A stretch of DNA of 64,000 bases from Leptotrichiaceae bacterium. GTDB taxonomy: Bacteria > Fusobacteriota > Fusobacteriia > Fusobacteriales > Leptotrichiaceae. Shown piece after piece: positions 8,420 through 16,835 of the stretch. Where the stretch lies: assembly GCA_018060185.1 (NCBI GenBank), contig JAGOWQ010000003.1, positions 1-64,000 on the forward strand. Reading direction: 5' to 3'. The stretch's first letter is position 1; each line of letters opens with the position of its first letter. The notes under the pieces were generated by a model. That model had not been told where the DNA came from, ran no database searches, and saw only the letters and a list, made by a program, of their open reading frames with translations. A program made the translations under genes and the position numbers.

Positions 8420-9702
8420 ACTAACCAACTAGGTTTAAATATTAATATCAATCCTAGTATAACCATTAAAATTCCACCAAAAAGATTCATCCATTTTGAG
8501 TATTTTGTCGTAAGTTGTAATTTATTTACACTTAATAAAGCAAGACCAAATACTATAAAATCATCAATCATATATCCTATTATATATATAAATGTATAAA
8601 ATTGTCTTTGTATAAATGAAGTATTATTTATTTGAAGTATTTTAGTAAATGTTTGAGGTATTCCAACAGAACAAGCAAATTCTATAACATTTACTGATAA
8701 TGCTAGACCTATTATCCCTAGTGCAGTAAGCAATGTAAAAGGCTTATTTGCAATTTCTCTTATTTTCCTTGAAATTTTTGCTCTTTTTTCAAAGTCTGTA
8801 ACCTCACATTCTAGTGTCTCTCCTTGTTTAAAGTAATTACGAATGAAAAATATTCCTCCCATTACTCCAACAACTCCTACAATAGGAGTTACAATTTTAT
8901 CCAATCCCACAAAATCCCAAGTATAAAGCCAAGCTGTTAATATGAAATAATACATTATAGCTTCTGCTAATATAAATAACCCTGCAACCCTGAACATTTT
9001 TGTTTTATTTCCAACTGCTATAAGTGCTGTTAAAAATAATATTAAAACCCACATTGCACATGGATTAAATCCATCTATTGTTCCCAAAACTATAGACATT
9101 AAAGGTAAAGAATAATTTGTTATATCCACTGTATTATTTGTAAAAGGAATATTTATAAGAACTTGTCTATCTCCTTTTTTAGATGTCCCCACAACTTCGC
9201 ATACTCCATCAACTTCACATATAGCACCATCTTTGGATACATTAGAAAAATTTCCATTTTCTATAAATTCTATTAGTGTTGGAATATTTTCTTTTCTTTT
9301 TCCATCTTCAATTTCTTTTATGATTTCTTGTCCTGTTGTATCCCCTGTATTAAATCCTTGTATTATACGTTCATTTAAATAAATTATAGGAGTTCCTTTG
9401 ACTAATTTTAATTTTGTAGTTACCTCATCAAAAAATTTCTTATCATCACTATTTTTATCAATTTGATATTCAATAATATCAATATCATTTCTTTTTACAG
9501 AAAGTTCTTCTAAAAATTTTTTTAAATTTTCACAATTTTTACAATCTTCTCTTCCAAAATATTCTATTTTAACTTTATCTAATGAAAAAGATAAATTACC
9601 TAATGTTGTTAACGACATTAATATGAAAATAATTAATATTAATTTACTTTTTATCTTTTTAAGAAATTGTATATTTTTATTCTTTATTAAATATTTATTC
9701 AT
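8413..9702 (-). CDS. Membrane thiol-redox protein: thioredoxin/glutaredoxin-fold domain fused to a DsbD/CcdA-like membrane domain
   Basis: 429 residues. A hydrophobic N-terminal segment (residues 20-40) is a signal or anchor. A thioredoxin-fold domain follows (about 43-150) with CKNC at 54-57 after IEYFGRE, and the cis-proline strand GTPIIYLN near 103. A linker carries Cys162 and Cys168. From about residue 200 there are some six membrane segments with cysteines in FNPCAMW (215) and FACSVG (344), the pair expected to pass electrons across the membrane in DsbD/CcdA proteins. It probably carries reducing power to extracytoplasmic thiols, in the reverse domain order to E. coli DsbD. Its start follows the acpS stop by eight bases, so the two are likely co-transcribed. 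The physiological substrate is unknown. Confidence 0.78.
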   Translation of the reverse strand: MNKYLIKNKNIQFLKKIKSKLILIIFILMSLTTLGNLSFSLDKVKIEYFGREDCKNCENLKKFLEELSVKRNDIDIIEYQIDKNSDDKKFFDEVTTKLKLVKGTPIIYLNERIIQGFNTGDTTGQEIIKEIEDGKRKENIPTLIEFIENGNFSNVSKDGAICEVDGVCEVVGTSKKGDRQVLINIPFTNNTVDITNYSLPLMSIVLGTIDGFNPCAMWVLILFLTALIAVGNKTKMFRVAGLFILAEAIMYYFILTAWLYTWDFVGLDKIVTPIVGVVGVMGGIFFIRNYFKQGETLECEVTDFEKRAKISRKIREIANKPFTLLTALGIIGLALSVNVIEFACSVGIPQTFTKILQINNTSFIQRQFYTFIYIIGYMIDDFIVFGLALLSVNKLQLTTKYSKWMNLFGGILMVILGLILIFKPSWLVL

Positions 9703-9710
9703 TATTTCCC

Positions 9711-10079
9711 CTATTCTTTATAAATTATAACTGTTGAAACTGCATATTCTCTACTATGCGATATACTTATTTGAATTTTCATTCCCTTTGCCACTTCTTT
9801 TATTTCATTATAAAGATATACAACAGGCTTTCCCAAATTATCATTTAATATTTCAATATCTCTCAAAGAAAACCCTCTAACTCCTGTTCCAACTGCTTTT
9901 GCCACAGCTTCTTTAGCAGCAAAACGTCCTGCAAAGCTAGCGTACGGATTTTTCTTTCTCTCTATATGCTCTATTTCTTTTTCTGAATAAACTTTTTGTT
10001 TAAAAGTAACTGTTCTATTAATTGCTTCTTTTATTCTTTCTATTTCAATTATATCAGTCCCTATTCCGTATATCTCCAT
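9711..10079 (-). CDS. acpS: Holo-[acyl-carrier-protein] synthase
   Basis: 122 residues from the ATG at 10079, which has an AAAGGA site six or seven bases upstream. A longer frame to 10100 would begin before that site. The enzyme transfers 4'-phosphopantetheine from CoA to apo-ACP, switching on fatty-acid synthesis. Family motifs are the N-terminal GIGTDIIEIERI (metal-binding Asp9) and RFAAKEAVAKAVGTG with its catalytic Glu. The length is typical of trimeric AcpS. It lies 25 bases behind tatD and eight bases before the redox-protein gene. Confidence 0.95.
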   Translation of the reverse strand: MEIYGIGTDIIEIERIKEAINRTVTFKQKVYSEKEIEHIERKKNPYASFAGRFAAKEAVAKAVGTGVRGFSLRDIEILNDNLGKPVVYLYNEIKEVAKGMKIQISISHSREYAVSTVIIYKE

Positions 10080-10103
10080 AACTATTTCCTTTAATTCCAA
10101 ATT

Positions 10104-10868
10104 TTATTTTATTCCATATATTTTTTTTGCATTTTCAGTTGTTATTCTTATTACTTCTTCAACTGGAATTTCTTTTATTTTAGCTATTTCTTCAACTACA
10201 TATTCTGTATAAATAGGTTCGTTTCTTTTTCCTCTAAAAGGTACAGGACTTAAGTAAGGGCAATCTGTTTCTACTACTATTCTATCTATTGAAATATTAT
10301 TAACTAATTCTTTTGTCTTTTTATTATTTTTAAAAGTAAGAGTCCCTCCTATTCCTATATAATACCTTTCTAAAAATGGTATTGCAGACTCGTAAGAACC
10401 AGGATAACAATGAAGAATACCTCCAACATTATTAAATTCAGATAAAATGTTAAGAGTATCCTGTAAAGCCTCTCGAGTATGTATTACAACAGGTTTATTT
10501 ACTTTTTCTGCTAATTTTAATTGTTTTCTAAAACCTTCAGCTTGAACCTCTTTTGGATCTGCCATCCAATGATAATCTAGACCTATTTCCCCTATTGCCA
10601 CGATCTTTTCTTCGTTAGAAACTAATTTTTCAAATTCCTTTTCCACATCATCACTATATTTTTTTATATCTACAGGATGAACACCTACAACAGAATATAC
10701 AAAAGGATATTTATTAGACAATGCTACACTTTTTAAAGAACTTTCAAGATCAAATCCTATGCTAACAATACCTTCCATTTTTTCTTCTATATCTTTCATG
10801 ACTCTGTCAAAATCTTCATTAAATTGCTTATCGTATATGTGTGTATGCGTATCTATTATTTTCGACAT
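10104..10868 (-). CDS. tatD: TatD-family metal-dependent DNase/hydrolase
   Basis: 254 residues, the standard TatD length. The TIM-barrel metal ligands are in place: HTH at residues 8-10, GEIGLDYHW, HTREA, the HCYPGS block, and the final ETDCPYLSP with its metal-binding Asp. Family members act as 3'-5' exonucleases or hydrolases on damaged DNA, and some have D-aminoacyl-tRNA deacylase activity. The exact substrate cannot be told from sequence. It starts behind a GAGGAG site and is followed closely by acpS. Confidence 0.93.
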   Translation of the reverse strand: MSKIIDTHTHIYDKQFNEDFDRVMKDIEEKMEGIVSIGFDLESSLKSVALSNKYPFVYSVVGVHPVDIKKYSDDVEKEFEKLVSNEEKIVAIGEIGLDYHWMADPKEVQAEGFRKQLKLAEKVNKPVVIHTREALQDTLNILSEFNNVGGILHCYPGSYESAIPFLERYYIGIGGTLTFKNNKKTKELVNNISIDRIVVETDCPYLSPVPFRGKRNEPIYTEYVVEEIAKIKEIPVEEVIRITTENAKKIYGIK

Positions 10869-10908
10869 TTTTTCTCCTCTTTACTAATTAAAAATAAACT
10901 CTGATTAA

Positions 10909-11388
10909 TTATTTAGGATAATTCAAATTTTCTTTTTCTAAATTATTTAGAGTTTCTTCTAAATATTTTTTTGCCTCATATTTCGCCATTGGCAAATTTT
11001 GATCTAAATAATTTCCACATTCTATAGCAGTAGCTCCTGGAATATCTCCTTCAAATTCAGACATAAATTTATATGTTTCTTTAATTATATCTACTATATC
11101 TCTCGATTCTAACTTACCTTTTAAAATTAAATAAAATCCTGTTCTACATCCCATAGGTCCGAAATATATGATTTCATCTTTCCAAATAGAATGATTTCTC
11201 AAAAATGTAGCTCCCAAATGTTCCATTGTATGTAATTCAGCTATGTTAATTACAGGTTCTCTATTAGGTAATTTCATTCTTATATCAAAACTTGTTAAGT
11301 AATTACCATTTACTTTATCCAATCTTGATACATAAATCCCTCTATTTAATTTTATATGATCTACTTGAAAACTTGGTATTCTTTCCAT
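10909..11388 (-). CDS. luxS: S-ribosylhomocysteine lyase (autoinducer-2 synthase)
   Basis: 159 residues. The iron-binding HTMEH motif (His53, Glu56, His57), the third ligand in IECGNY (Cys124) and the catalytic cysteine in MGCRTGFY (Cys81) are all present. LuxS cleaves S-ribosylhomocysteine to homocysteine and DPD, the AI-2 precursor, so it recycles the activated methyl cycle and can feed interspecies signalling. No pfs/mtnN gene is adjacent. The ATG follows a GGGAGAG ribosome site. Confidence 0.97.
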   Translation of the reverse strand: MERIPSFQVDHIKLNRGIYVSRLDKVNGNYLTSFDIRMKLPNREPVINIAELHTMEHLGATFLRNHSIWKDEIIYFGPMGCRTGFYLILKGKLESRDIVDIIKETYKFMSEFEGDIPGATAIECGNYLDQNLPMAKYEAKKYLEETLNNLEKENLNYPK

Positions 11389-11424
11389 AAAACTCTCCCG
11401 TCATTTACTTTTAACATTTAATTC

Positions 11425-11448
11425 TTACTAAAAATTCTTTTTTAGTAA
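11425..11448 (-). terminator. Hairpin between ddl and luxS
   Basis: A 10-bp inverted repeat (TTACTAAAAA at 11425-11434, complement at 11439-11448, loop of four) lies about 20 bases after the ddl stop. It is AT-only apart from one pair per arm and lacks a clear U tail, so it may be a weak terminator or attenuator. Confidence 0.4.
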
Positions 11449-11467
11449 ATAAATACTTACATTAAAT

Positions 11468-12394
11468 CTATTTCTCACTCTTCATCGAAGCATTTATTAA
11501 TAAATCTAATGTTTCAGAATAACTATACCCTTTATAAGCTGTACTTTTAGGTAATAAACTTGCTGCTGTCATTCCAGGTAATGTATTCACTTCCATAAAA
11601 TACGGTTTATTACCATTAACTACCATAAAATCTATTCTTGAAAATCCTTCACACTTCATAGCATAATAGCTGTCAATTGCAAATTTATTTATTTCTTTTT
11701 GAATATCTTCATCAAATTCATAAACAAATTCTCTTGCTCCACCATCAGCATATTTTGATTCATAATCAAAATAATCCCCTGCTACAGCTTCTATTTTCAA
11801 AGTAGGATAAACTTTCCCATCTATTACTGGAACACTTATTTCATCCCCTTTTAATATTTCTTCTATTAATGCTTCTTTATCCATACTAAAAACTAATTCA
11901 AGTCCTTTTTCAAGCTCCTTCTGATTTTCAACAAAACTTACTCCTATACTTGATCCTCCATTATTAGGCTTTACTACTACTCTACTTCCTAGTTTTTCTT
12001 TTATTTCCTCGTAACTGATGTTTTCTCCTTTTCTTACGCTAATACCTTTTGCTACCCTAACTCCATAACTAGCTACAACTCTTTTTGTTATCTCCTTATC
12101 CATGCAAACTGAACTTGTCATTACACCAGAACCACTATATTTTATTCCAAGACTTTCAAGTATTGACTGTATTCTTCCATCTTCGCCAAATATTCCATGT
12201 AATGCTATATATACAAAATCTAATTTCAAATTTTCTAATTTCTCAAAAACTTCTTTTTCACTATCTATAACAATATCAAATACTTCGTATTTATCCCTAT
12301 TTAAATTACTTACTATTTCACTTCCTGTCTTTAAAGATACTTCTCTCTCAGTTGAAATACCTCCTCTAATTACACCAACTTTTAACTTCGACAT
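11468..12394 (-). CDS. ddl: D-alanine--D-alanine ligase
   Basis: 308 residues with the ATP-grasp layout of Ddl. The N-terminus shows GVIRGGISTEREVSLKTG. The central part has ALHGIFGEDGRIQ, the ATP-binding lysine region VVVKPNNGGSSIGVS, and the C-terminal metal site RIDFMVVNGNKPYFMEVNTLPGM. It joins two D-alanines for the UDP-MurNAc-pentapeptide that MurF, also in this window, completes. The start ATG follows a GAGGAAAT site. It sits between hslO and luxS rather than in the mur/fts operon. Confidence 0.95.
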   Translation of the reverse strand: MSKLKVGVIRGGISTEREVSLKTGSEIVSNLNRDKYEVFDIVIDSEKEVFEKLENLKLDFVYIALHGIFGEDGRIQSILESLGIKYSGSGVMTSSVCMDKEITKRVVASYGVRVAKGISVRKGENISYEEIKEKLGSRVVVKPNNGGSSIGVSFVENQKELEKGLELVFSMDKEALIEEILKGDEISVPVIDGKVYPTLKIEAVAGDYFDYESKYADGGAREFVYEFDEDIQKEINKFAIDSYYAMKCEGFSRIDFMVVNGNKPYFMEVNTLPGMTAASLLPKSTAYKGYSYSETLDLLINASMKSEK

Positions 12395-12443
12395 TAATAT
12401 TTCCTCTTTTCTTAATCATATATATAATTTTTTAAAATAATTC

Positions 12444-13388
12444 TTAAAAAGCACCTTCAAAATCTTGTTTTGTAAATTTATACTTTTCTCCACAAAAATG
12501 GCATTCTACTTCTATTTTATTATCAGATTTTAGAATATTTTCTATTTCTTGTTTTCCTAAAATTATTAATCCATTAAAATATTTCTCTTTACTACAATTA
12601 CATTTATATTCAATTTCACTTTTTTCTAGTATTTCAAAGTCTTCTACATAATTTTTTATATGAGCTCCCTCCATCGTAGATTCATCCTCTACGACTGTTA
12701 TGTCTTCATAAAGTAATTCGACAATTTGTTCTAATGAGAGTCCTCCCTTTAACAAATCTGTTATTCCTCTTATTTGGTTTAATTTTTTTTCTAGCTTTTC
12801 AATAAATCCTTCTTCTACTCCTGGAAGTAGCTGTATCATATATCCACCAGCTCTTAAAACTTCTCCATTTTCATCCAATTTCACTCCTAAAGAAACTACT
12901 GATTTTATTTGATCTGATAGCATAAAATAATTTGCAAATATTTCACCCATATCTTCTTCTTCAATCTCTATTAATCCTGAAAAAGGTTCTTTTAAACCAA
13001 GGTCTTTTATTATTTGAAAAGTTCCATTTCCTATAAATCTTATTTGACCTGTATCATCAGTCTTAAAATTACCACTTTCATCAACTATTTGATTAAACTT
13101 ATCAGTGGATTTATTAATATATCCTTTTACTTCACCATTTTTATTTCCTGTTGCAATCATATTTCCATAAGGTCCATCAGCATTTATTTTTAATGTTACT
13201 ATATCTTTTTCACCTTTTAAATCTTTTCCAATCATCACTATTCCTGTGAGTAATTTTCCAAATATCATTGTTTCTATAGGATCCAATTTATGTATTATTT
13301 TAGCTTCTTTTACAATTTCTGTTGTTTCACATACAAAAAATCTTGCACATTTGCTAGTTCCTCTTACTAATAATTTTTTATTATCCAT
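12444..13388 (-). CDS. hslO: Redox-regulated chaperone Hsp33
   Basis: 314 residues. The N-terminal HSP33 fold includes DPIETMIFGKLLTGIVM. The C-terminal zinc centre is complete: a CNC pair (in KCNCSKEKYFNG) and a CHFC pair (in ECHFCGEKY) before the end. Under oxidative stress these four cysteines release zinc and form disulfides, turning the protein into a holdase in the cytoplasm. It lies 30 bases downstream of the flavoprotein gene and 50 bases upstream of ddl. The GC-poor leader has an AAGGATAG ribosome site. Confidence 0.95.
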   Translation of the reverse strand: MDNKKLLVRGTSKCARFFVCETTEIVKEAKIIHKLDPIETMIFGKLLTGIVMIGKDLKGEKDIVTLKINADGPYGNMIATGNKNGEVKGYINKSTDKFNQIVDESGNFKTDDTGQIRFIGNGTFQIIKDLGLKEPFSGLIEIEEEDMGEIFANYFMLSDQIKSVVSLGVKLDENGEVLRAGGYMIQLLPGVEEGFIEKLEKKLNQIRGITDLLKGGLSLEQIVELLYEDITVVEDESTMEGAHIKNYVEDFEILEKSEIEYKCNCSKEKYFNGLIILGKQEIENILKSDNKIEVECHFCGEKYKFTKQDFEGAF

Positions 13389-13418
13389 ATCTATCCTTAT
13401 TTTATTTATTTTTTATAT

Positions 13419-14756
13419 TCATGATTTTATATTTTCAACGTCATTTTCTTCTAAATTATTATTTTCTATTATTTTATTTTTCTCTATTTCTTCTTTTTCT
13501 TTTATTATTAAATATTCGTCCATTTTTTCAGCTATATTTTTAGCTCCTTTAACAGCTTCAACAACTGTTCTTGCCCCTGTAACAACATCTCCTCCTGAAA
13601 ATACACCGTCTTTAGTTGTACTCCCATCAGCTCTTGTCACTATTAACCCTCTGTCATCTACTTTTATTTCTTTGTCTCTAGAAACAATATTAGATCTAGG
13701 CCCTTGGCTTACAGCTATAATTATAGTATCTACTTCATGAAATTCTTTTTCTTTTTCATTGTACGTATAAGTCAATTCCCCATCTTCATTCTCTATTATT
13801 TTTGTTGGCGCTAATATAATACCGTCATCTGTTATTTCCAAAGGAGTTTTATAATTTAAGATTTTCATTCCTTCATATTGACCTTCATCAAACTCTTTTT
13901 TATTAGCAGTGATCCCCTCATCTCCTTCTCTATTTACAAGGGTTACACTTTCTATACCCTTTCTTAACATAGTCCTCCCAACATCTACAGCTACATTTCC
14001 TGCACCTATTATGTAAACCTTTTTTCCTATATGAAAATTGTCAGGTGATCTCAAATAATCTATGGCAAAATGTACATTTCCAAGACTTTCTCCTTTTATT
14101 CCTAGTTTTCTAGGGTTCCATGTCCCTGTTCCTATAAATACTGCACTATATCCATCTGAAATGAGATTATCCACCGTAAGAGTAGGCCCTATTATTACAT
14201 TAGGTCTTATTTTAACACCTATTTCTATTAATTTTTCTTCCAATTTATCAATAATTTTGTTAGAAAGTCTAAATTCAGGTATTCCATATCTCATAACTCC
14301 ACCAATTTTAGGATTTATTTCAAATATTGTAACATCGTATCCTTTAAAAGTTAAAACGAAAGCTATTGTAATACCTGCTGGTCCTCCTCCTATTATTGCT
14401 ACTTTAGATCTTTTATTTTCTGTTCTATGTATTCTAAAGTCAAGACTTTCTATATACTTTTTAGATATTTCATTTTCTATAGCACCAAATTTTACCCCTG
14501 TCCCTCTTTTAGCTAACACACATGACCCTTCACACTGCTTTTCATGAGGACATACAAGAGAGCATACTATTGATAAAGGATTATTTTTAAATAATTTATC
14601 TCCAGCACTTAGCATTTTATTATCTTTATAAAGTTTAATTATATCTCTAATTTCAGTATTAACAGGACACCCTTTTTCACACAACGGAACTTTACATGAA
14701 ATACATCTTTGGGCTTCCTCTAAATTCTGTTTCATATCTCCATATTGTCTTTCCAC
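13419..14756 (-). CDS. Glutamate synthase small subunit-like NADPH:acceptor oxidoreductase (GltD/NfnB family)
   Basis: 445 residues from a GTG at 14756, which has AAGGAG nine bases upstream. A longer frame to 14792 overlaps the terminator of the upstream gene and is rejected. The N-terminal domain holds the iron-sulphur cysteines in CISCKVPLCEKGCPVN. FAD and NADPH Rossmann motifs follow: AIIGGGPAGITIA near residue 123 and YIIGAGNVAVDVGR near 260. The C-terminal tail is charged and variable. Proteins of this type are either the homotetrameric glutamate synthase small-subunit form or the NfnB partner of an electron-bifurcating transhydrogenase. No NfnA-like or large glutamate synthase gene is adjacent, so the acceptor is undecided. 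Confidence 0.85.
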   Translation of the reverse strand: MERQYGDMKQNLEEAQRCISCKVPLCEKGCPVNTEIRDIIKLYKDNKMLSAGDKLFKNNPLSIVCSLVCPHEKQCEGSCVLAKRGTGVKFGAIENEISKKYIESLDFRIHRTENKRSKVAIIGGGPAGITIAFVLTFKGYDVTIFEINPKIGGVMRYGIPEFRLSNKIIDKLEEKLIEIGVKIRPNVIIGPTLTVDNLISDGYSAVFIGTGTWNPRKLGIKGESLGNVHFAIDYLRSPDNFHIGKKVYIIGAGNVAVDVGRTMLRKGIESVTLVNREGDEGITANKKEFDEGQYEGMKILNYKTPLEITDDGIILAPTKIIENEDGELTYTYNEKEKEFHEVDTIIIAVSQGPRSNIVSRDKEIKVDDRGLIVTRADGSTTKDGVFSGGDVVTGARTVVEAVKGAKNIAEKMDEYLIIKEKEEIEKNKIIENNNLEENDVENIKS

Positions 14757-14778
14757 GATTCTTCTCTCCTTAAATTGT

Positions 14779-14805
14779 AAAAAGAGGCTCACGATTTATG
14801 CCTCT
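14779..14805 (-). terminator. Rho-independent terminator of the lipoprotein gene
   Basis: On the minus strand AGAGGC (14805-14800) pairs with GCCTCT (14788-14783) around an 11-base loop, followed by five T. It lies just after the stop at 14811 and before the GTG start of the flavoprotein gene. Confidence 0.8.
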
Positions 14806-14810
14806 ATATA

Positions 14811-15521
14811 TTATCTATTTTTATTTAATGTCGGTTCAGTAAGTTTTTGATCTGTTCCTGCTTTTGGACCTTCTTCTTTCTGTTCTATTTTATTATCTTT
14901 ATTTTGATTTTCAGAAGTATTTGTTACATCTGTATTAGAACCATTTGCACTACTATTTTCACCAACTTCTTCTTCACCCAACTTATCCAAATTCGATAAA
15001 GTACTGTTTAAATTCCCAAATAATATATCTACATTTTCTGCAGTTACACTAATTTTATTTCCCTCTTTAGTTTTTATAACCAAAAATTTAGTTATATTTT
15101 TTACTTTTGGAACATCTTCTGAATTCAATATTTTTTTGAATTCTTCTTCTATATTCAATTCTTCACCACTATCTGAAAATGCACTTTGAAACATTTTTTT
15201 AAATATATTTAAAAATACCTTTTTAGTATCCACATTCTCCACAGATACTGTAACTACTGTTTCATTTTTCCCTTTTTTTTCACTTCCTACCACTTCATAT
15301 TTCATATTTGAAAATAATTTTTCAAATAATAATTGCTGAACAGTATTGTTATAACTTAAACTAACGTCATTTTTAAGCTCATCATTTAGAGCATATTTAC
15401 TAGCTTCTTCAAATTTTTTCTCTTTAACTTTATCTATAAATTTTGTAACAACTGTTTCAGGTTTAGTACCACAGCCTACAACCAAAACAATAAATAAAAC
15501 TCCAAGTAACAATTTCTTCAT
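14811..15521 (-). CDS. Lipoprotein with an NTF2-like (DUF4878-type) domain
   Basis: 236 residues from the ATG at 15521, which has AGGAG six bases upstream; the frame extends to 15545 without a ribosome site. The signal peptide ends in a lipobox (LVVGC). The mature N-terminus, with ETVVTKFIDKVKEKKFEEASKY, looks like DUF4878, a cone-shaped NTF2-like fold found in many exported lipoproteins. The C-terminal third is low complexity, rich in Asn, Lys, Glu and Ser. Function is unknown. It has its own promoter (15556-15585) and terminator (14779-14805), so it is likely monocistronic. Confidence 0.75.
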   Translation of the reverse strand: MKKLLLGVLFIVLVVGCGTKPETVVTKFIDKVKEKKFEEASKYALNDELKNDVSLSYNNTVQQLLFEKLFSNMKYEVVGSEKKGKNETVVTVSVENVDTKKVFLNIFKKMFQSAFSDSGEELNIEEEFKKILNSEDVPKVKNITKFLVIKTKEGNKISVTAENVDILFGNLNSTLSNLDKLGEEEVGENSSANGSNTDVTNTSENQNKDNKIEQKEEGPKAGTDQKLTEPTLNKNR

Positions 15522-15555
15522 ACTTACTCCTATCCTAGATCTCATATTATTTCTA

Positions 15556-15585
15556 ATTTTATCATTATTTAAAATACCAAGTCAA
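15556..15585 (-). promoter_or_regulatory. Promoter of the DUF4878-type lipoprotein gene
   Basis: On the minus strand TTGACT (15585-15580) and TAAAAT (15561-15556) are spaced by 18 bases, about 35 bases before the ATG. Confidence 0.65.
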
Positions 15586-15616
15586 GAAATAATATAAAAT
15601 TCTATTAAATTCATTT

Positions 15617-15650
15617 TTTAAACTTAATATAATAACTATATAAGTTTAAA
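15617..15650. terminator. AT-rich hairpin after lpxD
   Basis: A perfect 10-bp inverted repeat (TTTAAACTTA at 15617-15626, complement at 15641-15650) lies about 20 bases beyond the lpxD stop. It lacks a convincing U run on the lpxD strand, so termination here is only possible. Confidence 0.35.
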
Positions 15651-15670
15651 ATTTTATTTTAAAAATATAA

Positions 15671-16681
15671 TCATGATTTTAAATTTTCTATTTCTTTTTC
15701 TAATTTCTTAACAATTTTATTTAATTCTGGAACTTTTCCCATAGACATTTTAACTCTTAAATCCTCCATATGTTCTCTTAATGGATATCCTGACATTTTA
15801 CTTCCATCAGGTACATTATTGGTTACTCCTGATTTCGCTGCAATTTCTACATTACTACCTATCTTTAAATGTCCTGCTATTCCTACTTGTCCTGCAATAG
15901 TTGTATTATCTCCAACTTCAACACTCCCTGCTATTCCTGTTTGAGCGACTATAAAACAATTTTCACCTATAATGTCATTATGTGCAATATGAACAAGATT
16001 ATCTATCTTAGTTCCTTTCTTTATTATAGTATCCCCTATAGTTCCTCTATCAACACAACTATTTGCTCCTATTTCTACTTCATCTCCTATTATTACATTT
16101 CCTATTTGCTCTATTTTTACATTACTTCCATTCACTTTTATAAACCCAAACCCATCAGACCCTATAACTGCTCCAGGTTGAAAAATCGAATTTTTCCCTA
16201 TTTTAGTAAATTCTCTAATTGTTACATTGGAATAAATAATACTTCCGTCTCCTATTTCTGAACCTTCCAATATAGAAGTATTAGGATATATAACTACATT
16301 TTTTCCTATTTTTACATTATGTCCAATATATGTGTTTATTTTTGATACTGTTGCTGATTCATCTATAATTGATGTATCCTCAATCTGTTTTTCAAAAGGT
16401 TTTAATTTTGGTTTGAAATAATTAATTAAAATGGGCATTAATTCTCTAGGATTATTTTTCACAATTATATAAGTTCTGTTATCAGGTAGCCCTTCTATAT
16501 CAGGAACAATTATTGCTCCTGCATTACACTTATCTATATTTTTTAACATTTTATCATCTGCTGCAAAGGTAAGTTCATCTTCTGTTGAATGAAAAAAATG
16601 TGATAATCTGAGAAAACTCAAATCATCGTTCCCTTTTACTTCACCTTTTATCAATGCAGCTATTTCTTTAATATTATACAT
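15671..16681 (-). CDS. lpxD: UDP-3-O-(3-hydroxyacyl)glucosamine N-acyltransferase
   Basis: 336 residues from the ATG at 16681 behind AGGAGG; the frame extends to 16699 but that start precedes the ribosome site. An N-terminal uridine-binding domain (about 1-100) leads into a long left-handed beta helix of hexapeptide repeats. The catalytic histidine lies in NLVHIAHNDIIG. The C-terminus is the usual helical tail. It adds the second acyl chain in lipid A synthesis, direct evidence that the organism makes lipopolysaccharide. bamA lies just upstream, but no skp/ompH lies between and no lpxA, fabZ or lpxB is near. Confidence 0.95.
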   Translation of the reverse strand: MYNIKEIAALIKGEVKGNDDLSFLRLSHFFHSTEDELTFAADDKMLKNIDKCNAGAIIVPDIEGLPDNRTYIIVKNNPRELMPILINYFKPKLKPFEKQIEDTSIIDESATVSKINTYIGHNVKIGKNVVIYPNTSILEGSEIGDGSIIYSNVTIREFTKIGKNSIFQPGAVIGSDGFGFIKVNGSNVKIEQIGNVIIGDEVEIGANSCVDRGTIGDTIIKKGTKIDNLVHIAHNDIIGENCFIVAQTGIAGSVEVGDNTTIAGQVGIAGHLKIGSNVEIAAKSGVTNNVPDGSKMSGYPLREHMEDLRVKMSMGKVPELNKIVKKLEKEIENLKS

Positions 16682-16734
16682 AAAGATTCCCTCCTGCATA
16701 TTTTATATACTTTATTTTTATTTCTATTCATTTT

Positions 16735-16764
16735 ATTATACTATTCAAATAAATTAAGTAGCAA
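16735..16764 (-). promoter_or_regulatory. Promoter of lpxD
   Basis: On the minus strand TTGCTA (16764-16759) and a perfect TATAAT (16740-16735) are spaced by 18 bases, roughly 55 bases before the lpxD ATG. Confidence 0.6.
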
Positions 16765-16835
16765 AATTTTTATATAAAAATTAAACTTACTATATTTATG
16801 TCAAATCTTTTTTATGGAAAAGAGTACAGTCTCTA

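Noticed and set aside
12085-12440. Plus-strand reading frames opposite ddl
   Set aside because: They are antisense to a fully conserved ligase and have no ribosome sites or recognisable product.
13321-13340. GTTTCACAT stretch as a possible parS
   Set aside because: Only one half resembles parS and it codes for conserved HslO residues.
14757-14792. Longer N-terminus of the GltD/NfnB-like gene from the GTG at 14792
   Set aside because: This part overlaps the hairpin terminator of the upstream gene, and the ribosome site AAGGAG fits the GTG at 14756 instead.
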